A stretch of DNA of 64,000 bases. Source: Ipomoea triloba (taxonomy: Eukaryota; Streptophyta; Magnoliopsida; Solanales; Convolvulaceae). Under the pieces are notes generated by a model. It was not told where the DNA came from. It did no database searches and was given only the letters and a program-made list of their open reading frames with translations. Below, piece after piece: positions 32,260 through 46,057 of the stretch (position 1 is the first letter of the stretch; every line of letters begins with the position of its first letter). A program made the position numbers and the translations under genes. Where the stretch lies: NCBI RefSeq assembly GCF_003576645.1, contig NC_044916.1, forward strand, positions 572,940-636,939. Reading direction: 5' to 3'.

Positions 32260-33727
32260 CGTTTCATATTAAAACCAGTCCTAAAGTCTTGTAGATAGGA
32301 AATTAAGTAAAAAAGGAGCGAGTTCATTTTCGTAAATAATACATATTTTTAAAATTTGTAATATTTACAAAAATGACCCATTCTTTTTTTTTTTTTGTCA
32401 TTTTCTTCTCTTTATTTTCAACCATTAGATATACTAGATAGATGCTTTGGATTTGTTCACAGATTTTCCAGGCATGGTTATTAATTCTTATGTTCACAGA
32501 TTTGTTCAAACTTAAAAAAACTACAGTAGGATTAAACTTGAGCCAACTTAAAGAAACTAGAGTAGTATTAAACTTGAGCCAAACTTGAATTTTGATTTTT
32601 TGAATTGCCCATATATGGGTTAAGATCAAATGAGACCTAAAAAAAACTGGAGTTGGATTAAACTTTAGCCAAACTTGAAATTTGATTTTTTGAATTGCCC
32701 AGATCAAATGAGAACATAATCTTCTAAAAAGTAAGAACTGATCTCAACCATCTCTTAAGATCTATAAATGGTTGGGGGGTAAAATAAGGGGGTGGGTGGG
32801 AATTCTCTGGTAAAATTTGGTGATCAATGTTCGGTCAGGCCCGATCTCGGGCTTATGCCAATTTCGGGCTGCCCCAGGTTAGGCCATGGATTTTTATTTA
32901 TTTATTCTTATATAAAATAATCATAAAGTTTTTTTCTTTTTGAAATAAGATTTGAACCACTAATATTATGTCCAATTGAGCAACCTTTTAATACAATAAT
33001 GCAAATTAATATACGTTCACGAACACATTTTAAAATTTAATATTATTTCTAAAAATAAAATAAAAGCGCTTAATATATAAAAAATAAAATATATTCTACT
33101 AAAATAAAATGTTTTTAAAGACTTAAATACTTGTAATACCATTTGTACTTGATTTTTATATAACTAATTTATTAATACATTATAAAAATTGATAATTTGT
33201 AAATTTGTGAATATTATAAAATATATTATAAAGTTTATTTGATTTTTAGTCACTAAATTTTAATATTTGAATAAATTATAAATTATTATAAAAGAGTGTA
33301 GTTAATCTTAATGCGATATATAAATTATGTAGTTAAATTGAGTGCAGTAACGAAAGAGTGTTCTTGGATAAGAAATATACCCTACAACCCTACAAGTATG
33401 ATTAACATCACACTCGTGTAACTAATGATAACGTTAAGTACACTAAATATTGATATTAAGTATACCTTATTTGTTACACTTTTAATACATTATTTTACAT
33501 TTTTATTTCATTTTACATGCACTTAGGTGTACTATATCATGAAACTATTACTTGCACTTTTAATAGAATATACTTGCACTTCAAATTTAATTATTGACGA
33601 AAATTACACCGTATATTGTTAATAAAAAAATAGTTTTTCTGATCCGTTATATCTGGACACGTATGTGGATGGCTGCGATTGGTTCTCAGTTCTTTCCTGA
33701 GCAGTTGGTTCTCACCTGATCCGTCTC
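32257..33727. repeat. PR-1 repeat unit that has lost its gene
   Basis: The unit runs from caaatcgtttcatatt through the 3' flank (ttcttggataagaaatatac, 33360) to gattaacatcaca. In intact units the gene follows about 240 bp later. Here the sequence jumps directly to ctcgtgtaactaatgataacg (33413), inside the TIR element. The gene, promoter and the left half of the TIR element are deleted; the right half (33413-33727) remains. Confidence 0.8.
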
Positions 33728-33766
33728 ATATACATACATACATACATGCATACATATATACATACA

Positions 33767-33842
<76 letters not shown>

Positions 33843-33850
33843 TACATACA

Positions 33851-33943
<93 letters not shown>
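33728..33943. repeat. CATA/TA compound microsatellite
   Basis: Alternating (CATA)n and (TA)n blocks of about 215 bp. The open frames over it are artefacts. Confidence 0.95.
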
Positions 33944-33947
<4 letters not shown>

Positions 33948-34195
33948 CAATTCATATTAAAACAAGTCCTAAAGTCTTGTAGATAGGAATTTAAGTAGAA
34001 AAGGAGTGAGTTCTTTTTCGTAAATAATACATATTTTTAAAATTTATAATATTTATAAAAATGACCCATCCTTTTGTTTTTTTTTTTTTTTCATTTTCTT
34101 CTCTTTATTTTCAACCTTTAGATTTACTAGATAAATGCTTTGGATTTGTTCACAGATTTTCCGGGTGTGGTTATTAATTCTTATGTGAGCCGGAC

Positions 34196-34201
34196 CATAT
34201 A

Positions 34202-34292
<91 letters not shown>

Positions 34293-34335
34293 NNNNNNNN
34301 NNNNNNNNNNNNNNNNNNNNNNNNNNNNNNNNNNN

Positions 34336-34401
<66 letters not shown>
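34196..34401. repeat. TA microsatellite with assembly gap
   Basis: A (TA)n tract interrupted by 43 N (34293-34335). The true length is unknown. Confidence 0.95.
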
Positions 34402-34405
<4 letters not shown>

Positions 34406-34711
34406 CCGAGATCAAACTTAAAAAAACTAAAGTAGGATTAAACTTGTGCCAACTTAAAAAAATTATAGTAGTATTATATTAAACTACTTGAGCCAAACTT
34501 CAATTTTGATTTTTTGAATTGCCTATATATGGGTTAAGATCAAATGAGACTTTAAAAAACTAGAGTTGGATTGAATTTGAGCAAAACTTAGAAATTTGAT
34601 TTTTTGAATTGCCATTAAGATCAAACGAGAACATAATCTTCTAAAAAGTAAGAACTGATCTCAACCATATATTAAGATCTATAAATGGTTGAGGGCTAAA
34701 ATAATGAAACA

Positions 34712-34785
34712 GATCAATTTTATTATGATTATTGAAATAAAATTAGTANATCAATTTTATTATGATTATTGAAATAAAATTAGTA
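34712..34785. other. Assembly join: single N with duplicated flank
   Basis: About 37 bases ending ttgaaataaaattagta before the N at about 34749 are repeated right after it. Two overlapping contig ends were placed side by side. Confidence 0.85.
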
Positions 34786-35700
34786 GTTATTTTATAATTA
34801 TTTAAAATTTGAATATTTTATAAGGGGGTGGGAGTGAATTCTTTTGTAAAATTTGGTGATCAATGTTCGGTCTGGGCCGATCTCGGGCTTATGCCAATTC
34901 CGGTCTGCCCCAGGTTAGACCAAGGATTTTTATTTATTTATTTTTATTTAAAATAATCATAAGATTTTTCCTTTTTGAAATAAGATTTTAACCACTAATA
35001 TTATGTCCAATTGAGCAACCTTTTTAATACAATAATGCAAATCTATATACGTTCACGAACACATTTTAAAATTTAATATTTTTGCTTAAAATAAAATTAA
35101 AGCTATTAGTTAATATATAAAAATTTAAATATATTCTACTAAAATAAAAAGTTTTTAAAGACTTAAATACTTGTAATACCATTTGTACTTGATTTTTATA
35201 CAACTAATTTATGTTAGATTAACTAATTTATTAATATATTATAAAAATTGATAATTTATAAATTTGTGAATATTATAAAATATATTATAAATTTTATTTG
35301 ATTTTAGTCACTAAATTTTAATATTTGAATAAATTATAAATTATTATAAAAGAGTGTAGTTAATCTTAATGCGATATATAAATTATGTAGTTAAATTGAG
35401 TGCAGTAACGAAAGAGTGTTCTTGGATAAGAGATATACCCCACAAGTATGATTAACATCACAATGGTGGGATATCAAGTATTATACACGCCCCCAGAACA
35501 AAAAATATCAGTATAGGTAGTCAGAGAGAAAAGATAAAAAAAAAGTTCAAAATTTAATTGAATCAACATCCAGGCATGAAACAATATTTGTTTCATAATA
35601 ATACATTAGTGATGATATTCTAGTTTTTAAATATATATATTTTTTGTATAATGCACCATCTGCATTTCACAAAATCATATTAATCAAAAAGTAAATTATC
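34786..35700. repeat. 3' flank of the PR-1 unit with the broken gene
   Basis: AT-rich non-coding part of the repeat unit, also present at 32800-33420, 42719-43391 and 53700-54543. It contains the phrases cggtctgccccaggttaga and ttcttggataagagatatac. Confidence 0.7.
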
Positions 35701-35701
35701 T

Positions 35702-36188
35702 TTAATAAGGACGTTCGCCCACATAGTTGCCCGGAGGGTAATAGTTGCAAATGACGAACATCCAAGTCGTGCATGCAGCCCTAGCACAGCCAATACTCAT
35801 GGTGCCGCGCCAAACAACCTGTGTATAATGGCGGCACTCGCCACCAGGGCAAGAATTCGACGCCTCGTCAAAGTTTGGTTTCTCATCCCTTAACAGATTC
35901 TGCAACAGACGATTTCAAACCGGCCAATGCGATGTTTTCCCCATACGGTCCTTGTGAGTGCTTCAACGCACAATCAACAGACCTCTCAGCAGCATAGGAT
36001 TCGGCAAACTCTGCTAAGGTGGAGTTCCACTTAACAGGTGGAACGCCAACTATTTCTCGAGCCGCGTTATGTACGTCAAGAAACTCTTTAATGCAATCAG
36101 ATTCACAGGCGGGTTGGGCAAAAGATGTCTGGGTAATAGTGGCTAAGGCAATTATGACGACAGAAACATGCAGAAAAGAAAACTCCAT
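35702..36188 (-). pseudogene. PR-1 pseudogene with 8-bp frameshift deletion
   Basis: Starts at the ATG at 36188 with the same signal peptide and CAP domain as the array copies, but reaches an early stop after ESVKG (about residue 101). Compared with intact copies, ctcatccaaccaaccctt has become ctcatccctt, a loss of 8 bp within a short ccaacc/aaccc repeat. The remaining sequence reads on in another frame with intact HYTQVVW and CNYYPPGNYVGERPY, plus one Thr-to-Met change. The N-terminal third could still be secreted as a fragment. Promoter and flanks are retained. Confidence 0.85.
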
Positions 36189-36189
36189 T

Positions 36190-36889
36190 TCCTTTTTATT
36201 GTTATTTGTAGATGATATACAATAAAAAGGAAACATAAGAGGAAATGGAAAAATGTAGTCTTTCTACAGAGATGCAATGACCATTCCTATTGGGTTATAG
36301 GGTATTTATTGGAGTGATGTATCCTAAAAGAGTGGATTGCTTTTAAAATTTCTATGGCTTAAAAATACAAGAATAATGGTCACTTCACAAATATTGATCA
36401 GCTGATTTAATTTGGAACACAAATATTTCTAGGTAGAGTATTTATAGCAAGAAAGTGAAACAAAAAAAAATAAACATTTGTTTATCAAACATTTTATAAT
36501 TAAGCATGGCATCCTAATTAAATTCTTTTAAATTTGAATTGATTAATTTATAGATAGTCTTTAAATATAAAATAATGATAGTGTTGCACAAATTATATCT
36601 AGTGTTATCTCTATAATTTTTCATATGCATTATTAGTCATCAATGGAATAGCCAACCTGCCTTGAGCATTAGGCCCTATGGATATAAGTGAATTGAACTA
36701 CTTGTGAGCTATTTGAGTTTGATTCCAAGTATATTAGAAATAAATTTAATTAATTACTATCAAGTTGAGCCCTAACTTTGAGTAATTCAAATAATAAATT
36801 GAGTCGAATTTGAATATCTTAATACTTGAACAATTCACATACGAATCAAGTTTTAATAAATTTGAATTTCATAAGTAATTATATAAATA
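36190..36889 (-). promoter_or_regulatory. Upstream region of the broken PR-1 copy
   Basis: The same upstream sequence as in intact units, including the TATA-like ccaataaatacccta on the minus strand about 120 bp before the ATG. It extends to the TIR element at 36890. Confidence 0.55.
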
Positions 36890-37532
36890 GGGGTGCGTTC
36901 AGGTGAGAACGAATGCCTAAGAAAGACATGAGAACCAATCGCAGCCGTTCACGTGTCCAGATTTAATGGATCATATGTAATCTTTTTTATAAAAAAAAAT
37001 GACGCGGTGACATTTTTTTAAATAATTCGAACTTTGGTGCAAGTAACTTGTGCTAAAAAAGTTCAAGTAACTGGTGCAAGTGTGAAAGTAGAAAGTGAAA
37101 GTAAAATAACTTAAAATGCTAAAAAATTCACTTAATAGTGCTAGTAATTACCTTTTTAACATTGGTATACCTAATGATAATGTCTTTTATCTTGGTGCAC
37201 TTAATAATAACTTTTCATGTAACTAATGATAACGTTACGTACACTAAATATTGATATTAAGTGTACCTTATTTGTTGTACTTTTAATACATTATTTTACA
37301 TTTTTATTTCATTTTACATGCACTTAGGTGTGCTATATGAAACTATTACTTGCACTTTTAATAGAATATACTTGCACTTCAAATTTAATTATTGACGAAA
37401 ATTACACCGTATATTGTTAATAAATAAAGAGTTTTTCTGATCCGTTATATCTGGACACGTTACACGTATGTCGATGGCTGCGATTGGTTCTCAGTTCTTT
37501 CCTGAGCAGTTGAATCTCACCTGATCCGTCTC
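36890..37532. mobile_element. 640-bp TIR element, copy 2
   Basis: The same ends as the copy at 31452 (ggggtgcgttcaggtgagaa and ctcacctgatccgtctc), with small substitutions inside. Confidence 0.75.
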
Positions 37533-37683
<151 letters not shown>

Positions 37684-37684
37684 N

Positions 37685-38150
<466 letters not shown>

Positions 38151-38151
<1 letters not shown>

Positions 38152-38389
38152 CGGTTCATATTAAAAGCAGTCCTAAAGTCTTGTAGATAGGAATTTAAGT
38201 ACAAAAGGAGCGAGTGCATTTTCGTAAATAATACGTATTTTTAAAATTTATAATATTTATAAAAATGACCTATCCTTTTTTTTTTTCATTTTCTTCTCTT
38301 TATTTTCAACCATTAGATTTACTAGATTGATGCTTTGGATTTGTTCACAGATTTTCCGGGTATGGTTATTAATTCTTATGTGAGCCGGA

Positions 38390-38449
<60 letters not shown>

Positions 38450-39054
38450 TTATATATTTATATATAAAAGCCGAGATCAAACTTAAAAAACCTAGAGTAG
38501 GATTAAACTTGTGCCAACTTAAAAAAATTATAGTAGTATTATATTAAACTTGAGCCAAACTTCAATTTTGATTTTTTGAATTGCCTATATATGGGTTAAG
38601 ATCAAATGAGACTTAAAAAAACTAGAGTTGGATTGAATTTGAGCAAAACTTGAAATTTGATTTTTTGAATTGCCATTAAGATCAAACGAGAACATAATCT
38701 TCCAAAAAGTAAGAACTGATCTCAACTATATATTAAGATCTATAAATGGTTGAGGGCTAAAATAATGAAACAGATCAATTTTATTATGATTATTGAAATA
38801 AAATTAGTAGTTATTTTATAATTATTTCAAATTTGAATATTTTATAAGGGGGTGGGAGTGAATTCTTTGGTAAAATTTGGTGATCAATGTTTGGTCTGGA
38901 CCGATCTCGGGCTTATGCCAATTCCGGTCTGCCCCAAGTTAGGCCAAGGATTTTTATTTATTTATTTTTATTTAAAATAATCATAAGATTTTTCCTTTTT
39001 GAAATAAGATTTTAACCACTAATATTATGTTCAATTGAGCATCCTTTTTAATAC
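38151..39054. repeat. 3' flank of the PR-1 unit, left of the LTR insertion
   Basis: Repeat-unit sequence matching 56531-57370, including a TA tract at 38393-38450. It is interrupted at aatac (39050-39054) by the solo LTR and resumes at 42719. Confidence 0.75.
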
Positions 39055-42000
39055 TGTAACCCTCGCCTATTCCGATAAGTTTAGAGTTCGAAAAATATTT
39101 TTAAGCTATGATATTTATGAGATGATCTCTCGGTACTTCAGAAGGATTTTTTTTATAAGTGAGGCTAATTATTAATAAAGCTGCGGTCTACGTACCGGTC
39201 ACGAACCGTAAAATTTTTAAGGATGTATATACAGTTCGAATTTTCCTAGAAAATGGATTATTAAGTATTATACGATTAAGCCTGAACTTTCTATTTAGTT
39301 CAAGTGGAAATTTAAACGGACTGTAAGAGTGAAATTTATTACGAACCTTCGTACCTATATTTCGCGAGATGCCGGAAAATTCCCGATTTTAGTGGTTATT
39401 GACGGGATTATTTTTAGAATAATTTTGGTATTGAAATTTTCCTGAATTAAGTTATATTCCTCCGAACTTTTATCTGATTTAACCCCAAACTGGCAAAGTA
39501 AATATTTGTTCTTCAAGAGCCACCATAGGGAGTTGACATGTGGCACTCCTATTTACCACATGGTTAGTGCATTAATGGCATGTCATAGGAAGTATGGGAA
39601 TGTTGCACTTGTTCCTTAATCTTCAAGCAAGACTCACCATCATCCCCTCTCTCCTACTCCTAAGTTTGAAAATCATAAGGGAAAAAGGAAGAAGAAAGAA
39701 AAGTTTAGTCTTCCACTTTGTGATCAAGAACTCCCTAGCTATCTCTTCAACTCAAGTGTCTAAGTGTAAGTAAGACTTTAGACTTTGTTTGGTTAAATCC
39801 TTCCTAGAACTTAAGTGTAAACTAAAGGTGCATGAAAATGTTGTTATTATGGTGATATTTTTAGGATCTTTGGTGAAGGACTCCAAAGAAGGCATCATCA
39901 ACTCTTACGGTTTTTTTAAGGTTTCTACAAAGGTAAGGAATCCCTTAAGTCGGTTCAATCACTTGGAGGTGAACAAATGCTAGTAAATTATATGACTAGG
40001 AATTTTTACGTGGAAATTATGTGTTAAGTTCGTGGATCTACAAGTTAGCCTAAGAAACTACACTTTGGATTTTTGGTAATTTTTGTATACATGTTCATAG
40101 CTAATTTATGCATGTATATGTTGAATTTATGCCCATATAGGCTTATACTTGTGAAAATAGTGAAAAGAAATCAGGATAGATTCTGGCAGTAACTTCCGAG
40201 ATTTATTGGGAAAAATTGGTAAGGTATTTTGATCCTATTTTTTTAATACATGTAGTTCTATAAGTGTAGAACCTGCGTATAAAATTTCATAATGATCGGA
40301 GTAGTATAAGTATGGTTTTCGAATATTTCTCCAAAACTGGTCCAGAGAGAAAATAATTCTGGACAGCACACTGCCGAGGGCAAAAATGGAATTTTCTGTG
40401 TTTATTCGCGGATCAAAATGACCAAAACTTTTTATGGACATCAAGTAATATAAGTTGGGGTTCTACCATAAAAATTTCAAGTGAAAAAGAGTTCGGGAAC
40501 TATCTTTACCGGCTCAATCTTTCGGACTGCGCCAAGCTGAAATTTTCTGAAAAAGAATGGTTAGAAACAATTTTGACAAATATNNNNNNNNNNNNNNNNN
40601 NNNNNNNNNNNNNNNNNNNNNNNNNNNNNNNNNNNNNNNNNNNNNNNNNNNNNNNNNNNNNNNNNNNNNNNNNNNNNNACGCGCGTCCATCGACGCCCAG
40701 AGTTACGGCGTCACGGCCGAAAGGCCGGACGCGGACACGGACGCGCGTCCGCTGCGCGTCCGTGGGTGCCCAGTTTCGGCGCCATTTACCGAACGTGCGG
40801 ACGCGGCTCGGACGCACGTGTCTGCTGTGCGTCCGCAGCTGCGGCCAACCGCGAGTCCGCGTGACGCGGACTCGTTTTCGACTTGTTTTTGACCAAACTT
40901 TTCCCTGATGTTTTTAATCCCGAGTGTTATGATGTTTGAAAGGCCTACGGGCAAAAGAGATCTATTTTTGAAAGAAATATCTGTTTTGGAAAAATTATGT
41001 ACATCGCTTTAGAAGAAAATATTGTTGTTGAGAAATAATTACAACTCTTGTAACTTGAGGAATTGTGTTGGAAAGCCTATGAGTAAATAAAAATGTTTAT
41101 AAAACTTACGTCGAAAGAACGTATGCTATTTTGGTAAACAGGTTGTCAAAACCTTATTTTTGAGGAAAATACTACTTTTAAGGAGCGAGTACATTACGTG
41201 AGAAAAACGAGAAAATAATGATTGAAAAGCCTGCGGGCACTGAGAGTATTTTGAAAATCCTTCTTGGGCTGATGAGATAGCCGATTTCAACTATTGGACT
41301 CAAATGAGAAATATGTCCAAAAGAAATTATTTGAGAAAGAAAAACGGAAGGAAGAATCATGTTTTCAAACCCTTAGTTTCTAAAGCGAGTTGAGGAGGAC
41401 CTTGATTGACCCACGGGTGGCTTTAAGTGCCATGGCCCAGTGGTCGTTGTGGATATTGTATAACCAGTTCATACTGCAGGGCGAAGTCTATTCGTCGATA
41501 TGTTATAGTGTATAACCAGTTCATACTGCAGGGCGAAGTCTATTCGCCGGGTACTATATAACTCGTAGGATGAGGTATTCCTATGGGGGTGTGCACACTT
41601 AAGGTATAGTTACTCCAGAAGTCCGGGTAGGTGTTGTTTTTATGGACCTAGCTGGGCCAGCTAGGAATCATTTTAACGAACCTTACGTCCAGGGGATCAG
41701 TGTTAGACCGGGTGATGACCACTGAACCCGAGTTCGATGATCCAAGTGGTCAGAGTGGGAGTTATGAGAATGCTCCAAAGGCCTCACGCTTACTAAGAAG
41801 AAACTAAGAAAGTTTTAAAGATGAGAAAAGAGTTACTCTGTAACGACTTGAGAAGGAAATGATTCTATCCAAAATGTGACGAATTTTGAGCACGGAAATG
41901 TGCTGTTGAACCTCCTTTTGAGTTAAAATGAGGGAACTACTGGAAACGAAATATTTTACAAACTTGTCTGAAAAACAGAAAAATGTGTTTTAAGTGGCAA

Positions 42001-42718
42001 TGATGCCGGTACCTTTATATGAGAAAAGTTTACGTGTTGAGTTAGCTTTACGCCTTATATTATATTATCTATTATTGATAACCTGATTGCAGGTAGAGCT
42101 ATAACTCGTGGGTAAATTTTACAACTTACAAATTATTATATTTTCGAAACCTTTGTCTACTTTTGAGTGACAATGGATTTCCTTACTTAGCCGTCGTGCT
42201 AACTACACTTCATTGTGTACCTTATCAGATGAAGTCTAGCGTGGGTATGCCCCTGCTTCTGTTTCTGATCCTCCAGCTCTGGCTCATGCTTCTGTCCCAG
42301 TTGTATTCCTGATCCCGTTCCTATCCCTGTTCAATCAGTGGTACCCATTTTGGTCTCCGCCTTCGTTAATCCGTTATGCCTCAAGAGAAAAGTCAAGTCT
42401 GACCTTTTTGTACATATCTTTTGTAGCCATGGTAGTACTAACATGGTTAGTAAGAACGGGAATAGTCCAAACTCTTTGTTGATGGGCTGTAAGAAACTCT
42501 TATATATATATATATATATATTCGTGGCTAGTATAGCTACTCTTTTGCTGCATGTATATAAGAATATGTTGGATTTTGACGATAAGAAACACGATCCTTG
42601 TCTTTAGTCTGTTAGCCTATGCACCTAGAGTGAACTCTATCTGTATTCGAGTGGGGTTCAGTCTGGGTGTGGCGTTAACTACTACGGAGATACGGCATAG
42701 CCGAACCGGGGTGTTACA
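39055..42718. mobile_element. Solo LTR of a retrotransposon (3.66 kb)
   Basis: It starts TGTAAC and ends GTTACA (TG...CA ends with a short inverted repeat) and is flanked by the exact 5-bp duplication aatac (39050-39054 and 42719-42723). The uninterrupted target is seen at 53875 and 57365. No gag or pol frame lies inside, so it is a single LTR left by recombination, not a full element. The very long LTR and the TGTAAC...ccggggtgttaca ends recall Ty3/gypsy Tekay/Del-type elements (inference). It contains two copies of ataaccagttcatactgcag about 55 bp apart (41460-41550), a GC-rich block and a 95-N gap (40584-40678). Confidence 0.85.
40679..40870. repeat. GC- and CpG-rich block in the LTR, next to a gap
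   Basis: Repeats of gcgtccg and cggacgcg (for example ggacgcggacacggacgcgc) in an otherwise AT-rich region. It directly follows the 95-N gap, so the true block is longer. Frames across it are not real genes. Confidence 0.8.
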
Positions 42719-43391
42719 AATACAATAATGCAAATCTATATATGTTCACGAACACATTTTAAAATTTAATATTTTTGCTTAAAAAAAATTAAAGCGATTA
42801 GTTAATATATAAAAATTTAAATATATTCTACTAAAATAAAAAGTTTTTAAAGACTTGTAATATTAAATACTTGTAATACCATTTGTACTTGATTTTTATA
42901 TAACTAATTTATGTTAGATTAACTAATTTATTAATACATTATAAAAATTGATAATTTATAAATTTGTGAATATTATAAAATATATTATAAAGTTTATTTG
43001 ATTTTTAGTCAATAAATTTTAATATTTGAATAAATTATAAATTATTATAAAAGAGTGTAGTTAATCTTAATGCGATATATAAATTATGTAGTTAAATTGA
43101 GTGCAGTAACGCAAGAGTGTTCTTGGATAAGAGATATACCCTACAATTATGATTAACATCACAATGGTGGGATATCAAGTATTATACACGCCCCCACAAA
43201 AAAAAATATCAGTATAGGTAATCAGAGAGAAAAGATAAAAAAAAAAAAGTTCAAAATTTAATTGAATCAACATCCAGGCATGAAACAATATTTGTTTCAT
43301 AATAATACATTAGTATGATATTCTAGTTTTTAAATATATATATATATTTTGTATAATGCACCATCTGCATTTCACAAAATCATATTAATCA
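42719..43391. repeat. PR-1 unit 3' flank, right of the LTR
   Basis: The unit resumes after the LTR duplication aatac and ends at the single N at 43392, just before where the PR-1 gene should start. Confidence 0.75.
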
Positions 43392-43392
43392 N

Positions 43393-46042
43393 CGCGCGTC
43401 CGCTGCGCGTCCGTGGGTGCCCAGTTTCGGCGCCATTTACCGAACGTGCGGACGCGGCTCGGACGCACGTGTCTGCTGTGCGTCCGCAGCTGCGGCCAAC
43501 CGCGAGTCCGCGTGACGCGGACTCGTTTTCGACTTGTTTTTGACCAAACTTTTCCCTGATGTTTTTAATCCCGAGTGTTATGATGTTTGAAAGGCCTACG
43601 GGCAAAAGAGATCTATTTTTGAAAGAAATATCTGTTTTGGAAAAATTATGTACATCGCTTTAGAAGAAAATATTGTTGTTGAGAAATAATTACAACTCTT
43701 GTAACTTGAGGAATTGTGTTGGAAAGCCTATGAGTAAATAAAAATGTTTATAAAACTTACGTCGAAAGAACGTATGCTATTTTGGTAAACAGGTTGTCAA
43801 AACCTTATTTTTGAGGAAAATACTACTTTTAAGGAGCGAGTACATTACGTGAGAAAAACGAGAAAATAATGATTGAAAAGCCTGCGGGCACTGAGAGTAT
43901 TTTGAAAATCCTTCTTGGGCTGATGAGATAGCCGATTTCAACTATTGGACTCAAATGAGAAATATGTCCAAAAGAAATTATTTGAGAAAGAAAAACGGAA
44001 GGAAGAATCATGTTTTCAAACCCTTAGTTTCTAAAGCGAGTTGAGGAGGACCTTGATTGACCCACGGGTGGCTTTAAGTGCCATGGCCCAGTGGTCGTTG
44101 TGGATATTGTATAACCAGTTCATACTGCAGGGCGAAGTCTATTCGTCGATATGTTATAGTGTATAACCAGTTCATACTGCAGGGCGAAGTCTATTCGCCG
44201 GGTACTATATAACTCGTAGGATGAGGTATTCCTATGGGGGTGTGCACACTTAAGGTATAGTTACTCCAGAAGTCCGGGTAGGTGTTGTTTTTATGGACCT
44301 AGCTGGGCCAGCTAGGAATCATTTTAACGAACCTTACGTCCAGGGGATCAGTGTTAGACCGGGTGATGACCACTGAACCCGAGTTCGATGATCCAAGTGG
44401 TCAGAGTGGGAGTTATGAGAATGCTCCAAAGGCCTCACGCTTACTAAGAAGAAACTAAGAAAGTTTTAAAGATGAGAAAAGAGTTACTCTGTAACGACTT
44501 GAGAAGGAAATGATTCTATCCAAAATGTGACGAATTTTGAGCACGGAAATGTGCTGTTGAACCTCCTTTTGAGTTAAAATGAGGGAACTACTGGAAACGA
44601 AATATTTTACAAACTTGTCTGAAAAACAGAAAAATGTGTTTTAAGTGGCAATGATGCCGGTACCTTTATATGAGAAAAGTTTACGTGTTGAGTTAGCTTT
44701 ACGCCTTATATTATATTATCTATTATTGATAACCTGATTGCAGGTAGAGCTATAACTCGTGGGTAAATTTTACAACTTACAAATTATTATATTTTCGAAA
44801 CCTTTGTCTACTTTTGAGTGACAATGGATTTCCTTACTTAGCCGTCGTGCTAACTACACTTCATTGTGTACCTTATCAGATGAAGTCTAGCGTGGGTATG
44901 CCCCTGCTTCTGTTTCTGATCCTCCAGCTCTGGCTCATGCTTCTGTCCCAGTTGTATTCCTGATCCCGTTCCTATCCCTGTTCAATCAGTGGTACCCATT
45001 TTGGTCTCCGCCTTCGTTAATCCGTTATGCCTCAAGAGAAAAGTCAAGTCTGACCTTTTTGTACATATCTTTTGTAGCCATGGTAGTACTAACATGGTTA
45101 GTAAGAACGGGAATAGTCCAAACTCTTTGTTGATGGGCTGTAAGAAACTCTTATATATATATATATATATATTCGTGGCTAGTATAGCTACTCTTTTGCT
45201 GCATGTATATAAGAATATGTTGGATTTTGACGATAAGAAACACGATCCTTGTCTTTAGTCTGTTAGCCTATGCACCTAGAGTGAACTCTATCTGTATTCG
45301 AGTGGGGTTCAGTCTGGGTGTGGCGTTAACTACTACGGAGATACGGCATAGCCGAACCGGGGTGTTACAAATACAATAATGCAAATCTATATATGTTCAC
45401 GAACACATTTTAAAATTTAATATTTTTGCTTAAAAAAAATTAAAGCGATTAGTTAATATATAAAAATTTAAATATATTCTACTAAAATAAAAAGTTTTTA
45501 AAGACTTGTAATATTAAATACTTGTAATACCATTTGTACTTGATTTTTATATAACTAATTTATGTTAGATTAACTAATTTATTAATACATTATAAAAATT
45601 GATAATTTATAAATTTGTGAATATTATAAAATATATTATAAAGTTTATTTGATTTTTAGTCAATAAATTTTAATATTTGAATAAATTATAAATTATTATA
45701 AAAGAGTGTAGTTAATCTTAATGCGATATATAAATTATGTAGTTAAATTGAGTGCAGTAACGCAAGAGTGTTCTTGGATAAGAGATATACCCTACAATTA
45801 TGATTAACATCACAATGGTGGGATATCAAGTATTATACACGCCCCCACAAAAAAAAATATCAGTATAGGTAATCAGAGAGAAAAGATAAAAAAAAAAAAG
45901 TTCAAAATTTAATTGAATCAACATCCAGGCATGAAACAATATTTGTTTCATAATAATACATTAGTATGATATTCTAGTTTTTAAATATATATATATATTT
46001 TGTATAATGCACCATCTGCATTTCACAAAATCATATTAATCA
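43393..46042. other. Probable assembly duplicate of 40742-43391
   Basis: After the N at 43392 the sequence restarts at cgcgcgtccgctgcg and follows 40742-43391 at a constant offset of 2651 bp with no difference that I found. It is best read as an unmerged contig overlap, not a second LTR. Confidence 0.85.
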
Positions 46043-46057
46043 AAAAGTAAATTATCT

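Noticed and set aside
32043..32327. Tyr/Ile- and Thr/His-rich open frames over CATA/TA tracts here and at 33.7, 34.2, 37.9, 51.7, 56.4, 59.9 and 63.4 kb
   Set aside because: They are translations of dinucleotide and tetranucleotide repeats, open on both strands. No protein domain is present.
36019..36225. 68-residue plus-strand frame opposite the PR-1 signal peptide, repeated in each unit
   Set aside because: An antisense shadow that is conserved only because the PR-1 gene is conserved.
40506..40908. Arg/Thr/Val-rich frames across the GC-rich block and N gap
   Set aside because: They are made of the gcgtccg repeat and unknown bases, on both strands, and cannot be supported.
41178..41360. 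60-residue minus-strand frame in the LTR (also at 43829)
   Set aside because: Non-coding LTR sequence; the second copy is an assembly overlap.
42338..42607. 89-residue plus-strand frame, repeated at 44989, 46927 and 48828
   Set aside because: It lies in the solo LTR, contains a TA-repeat-encoded stretch, matches no family I know, and its copies follow the contig overlaps.
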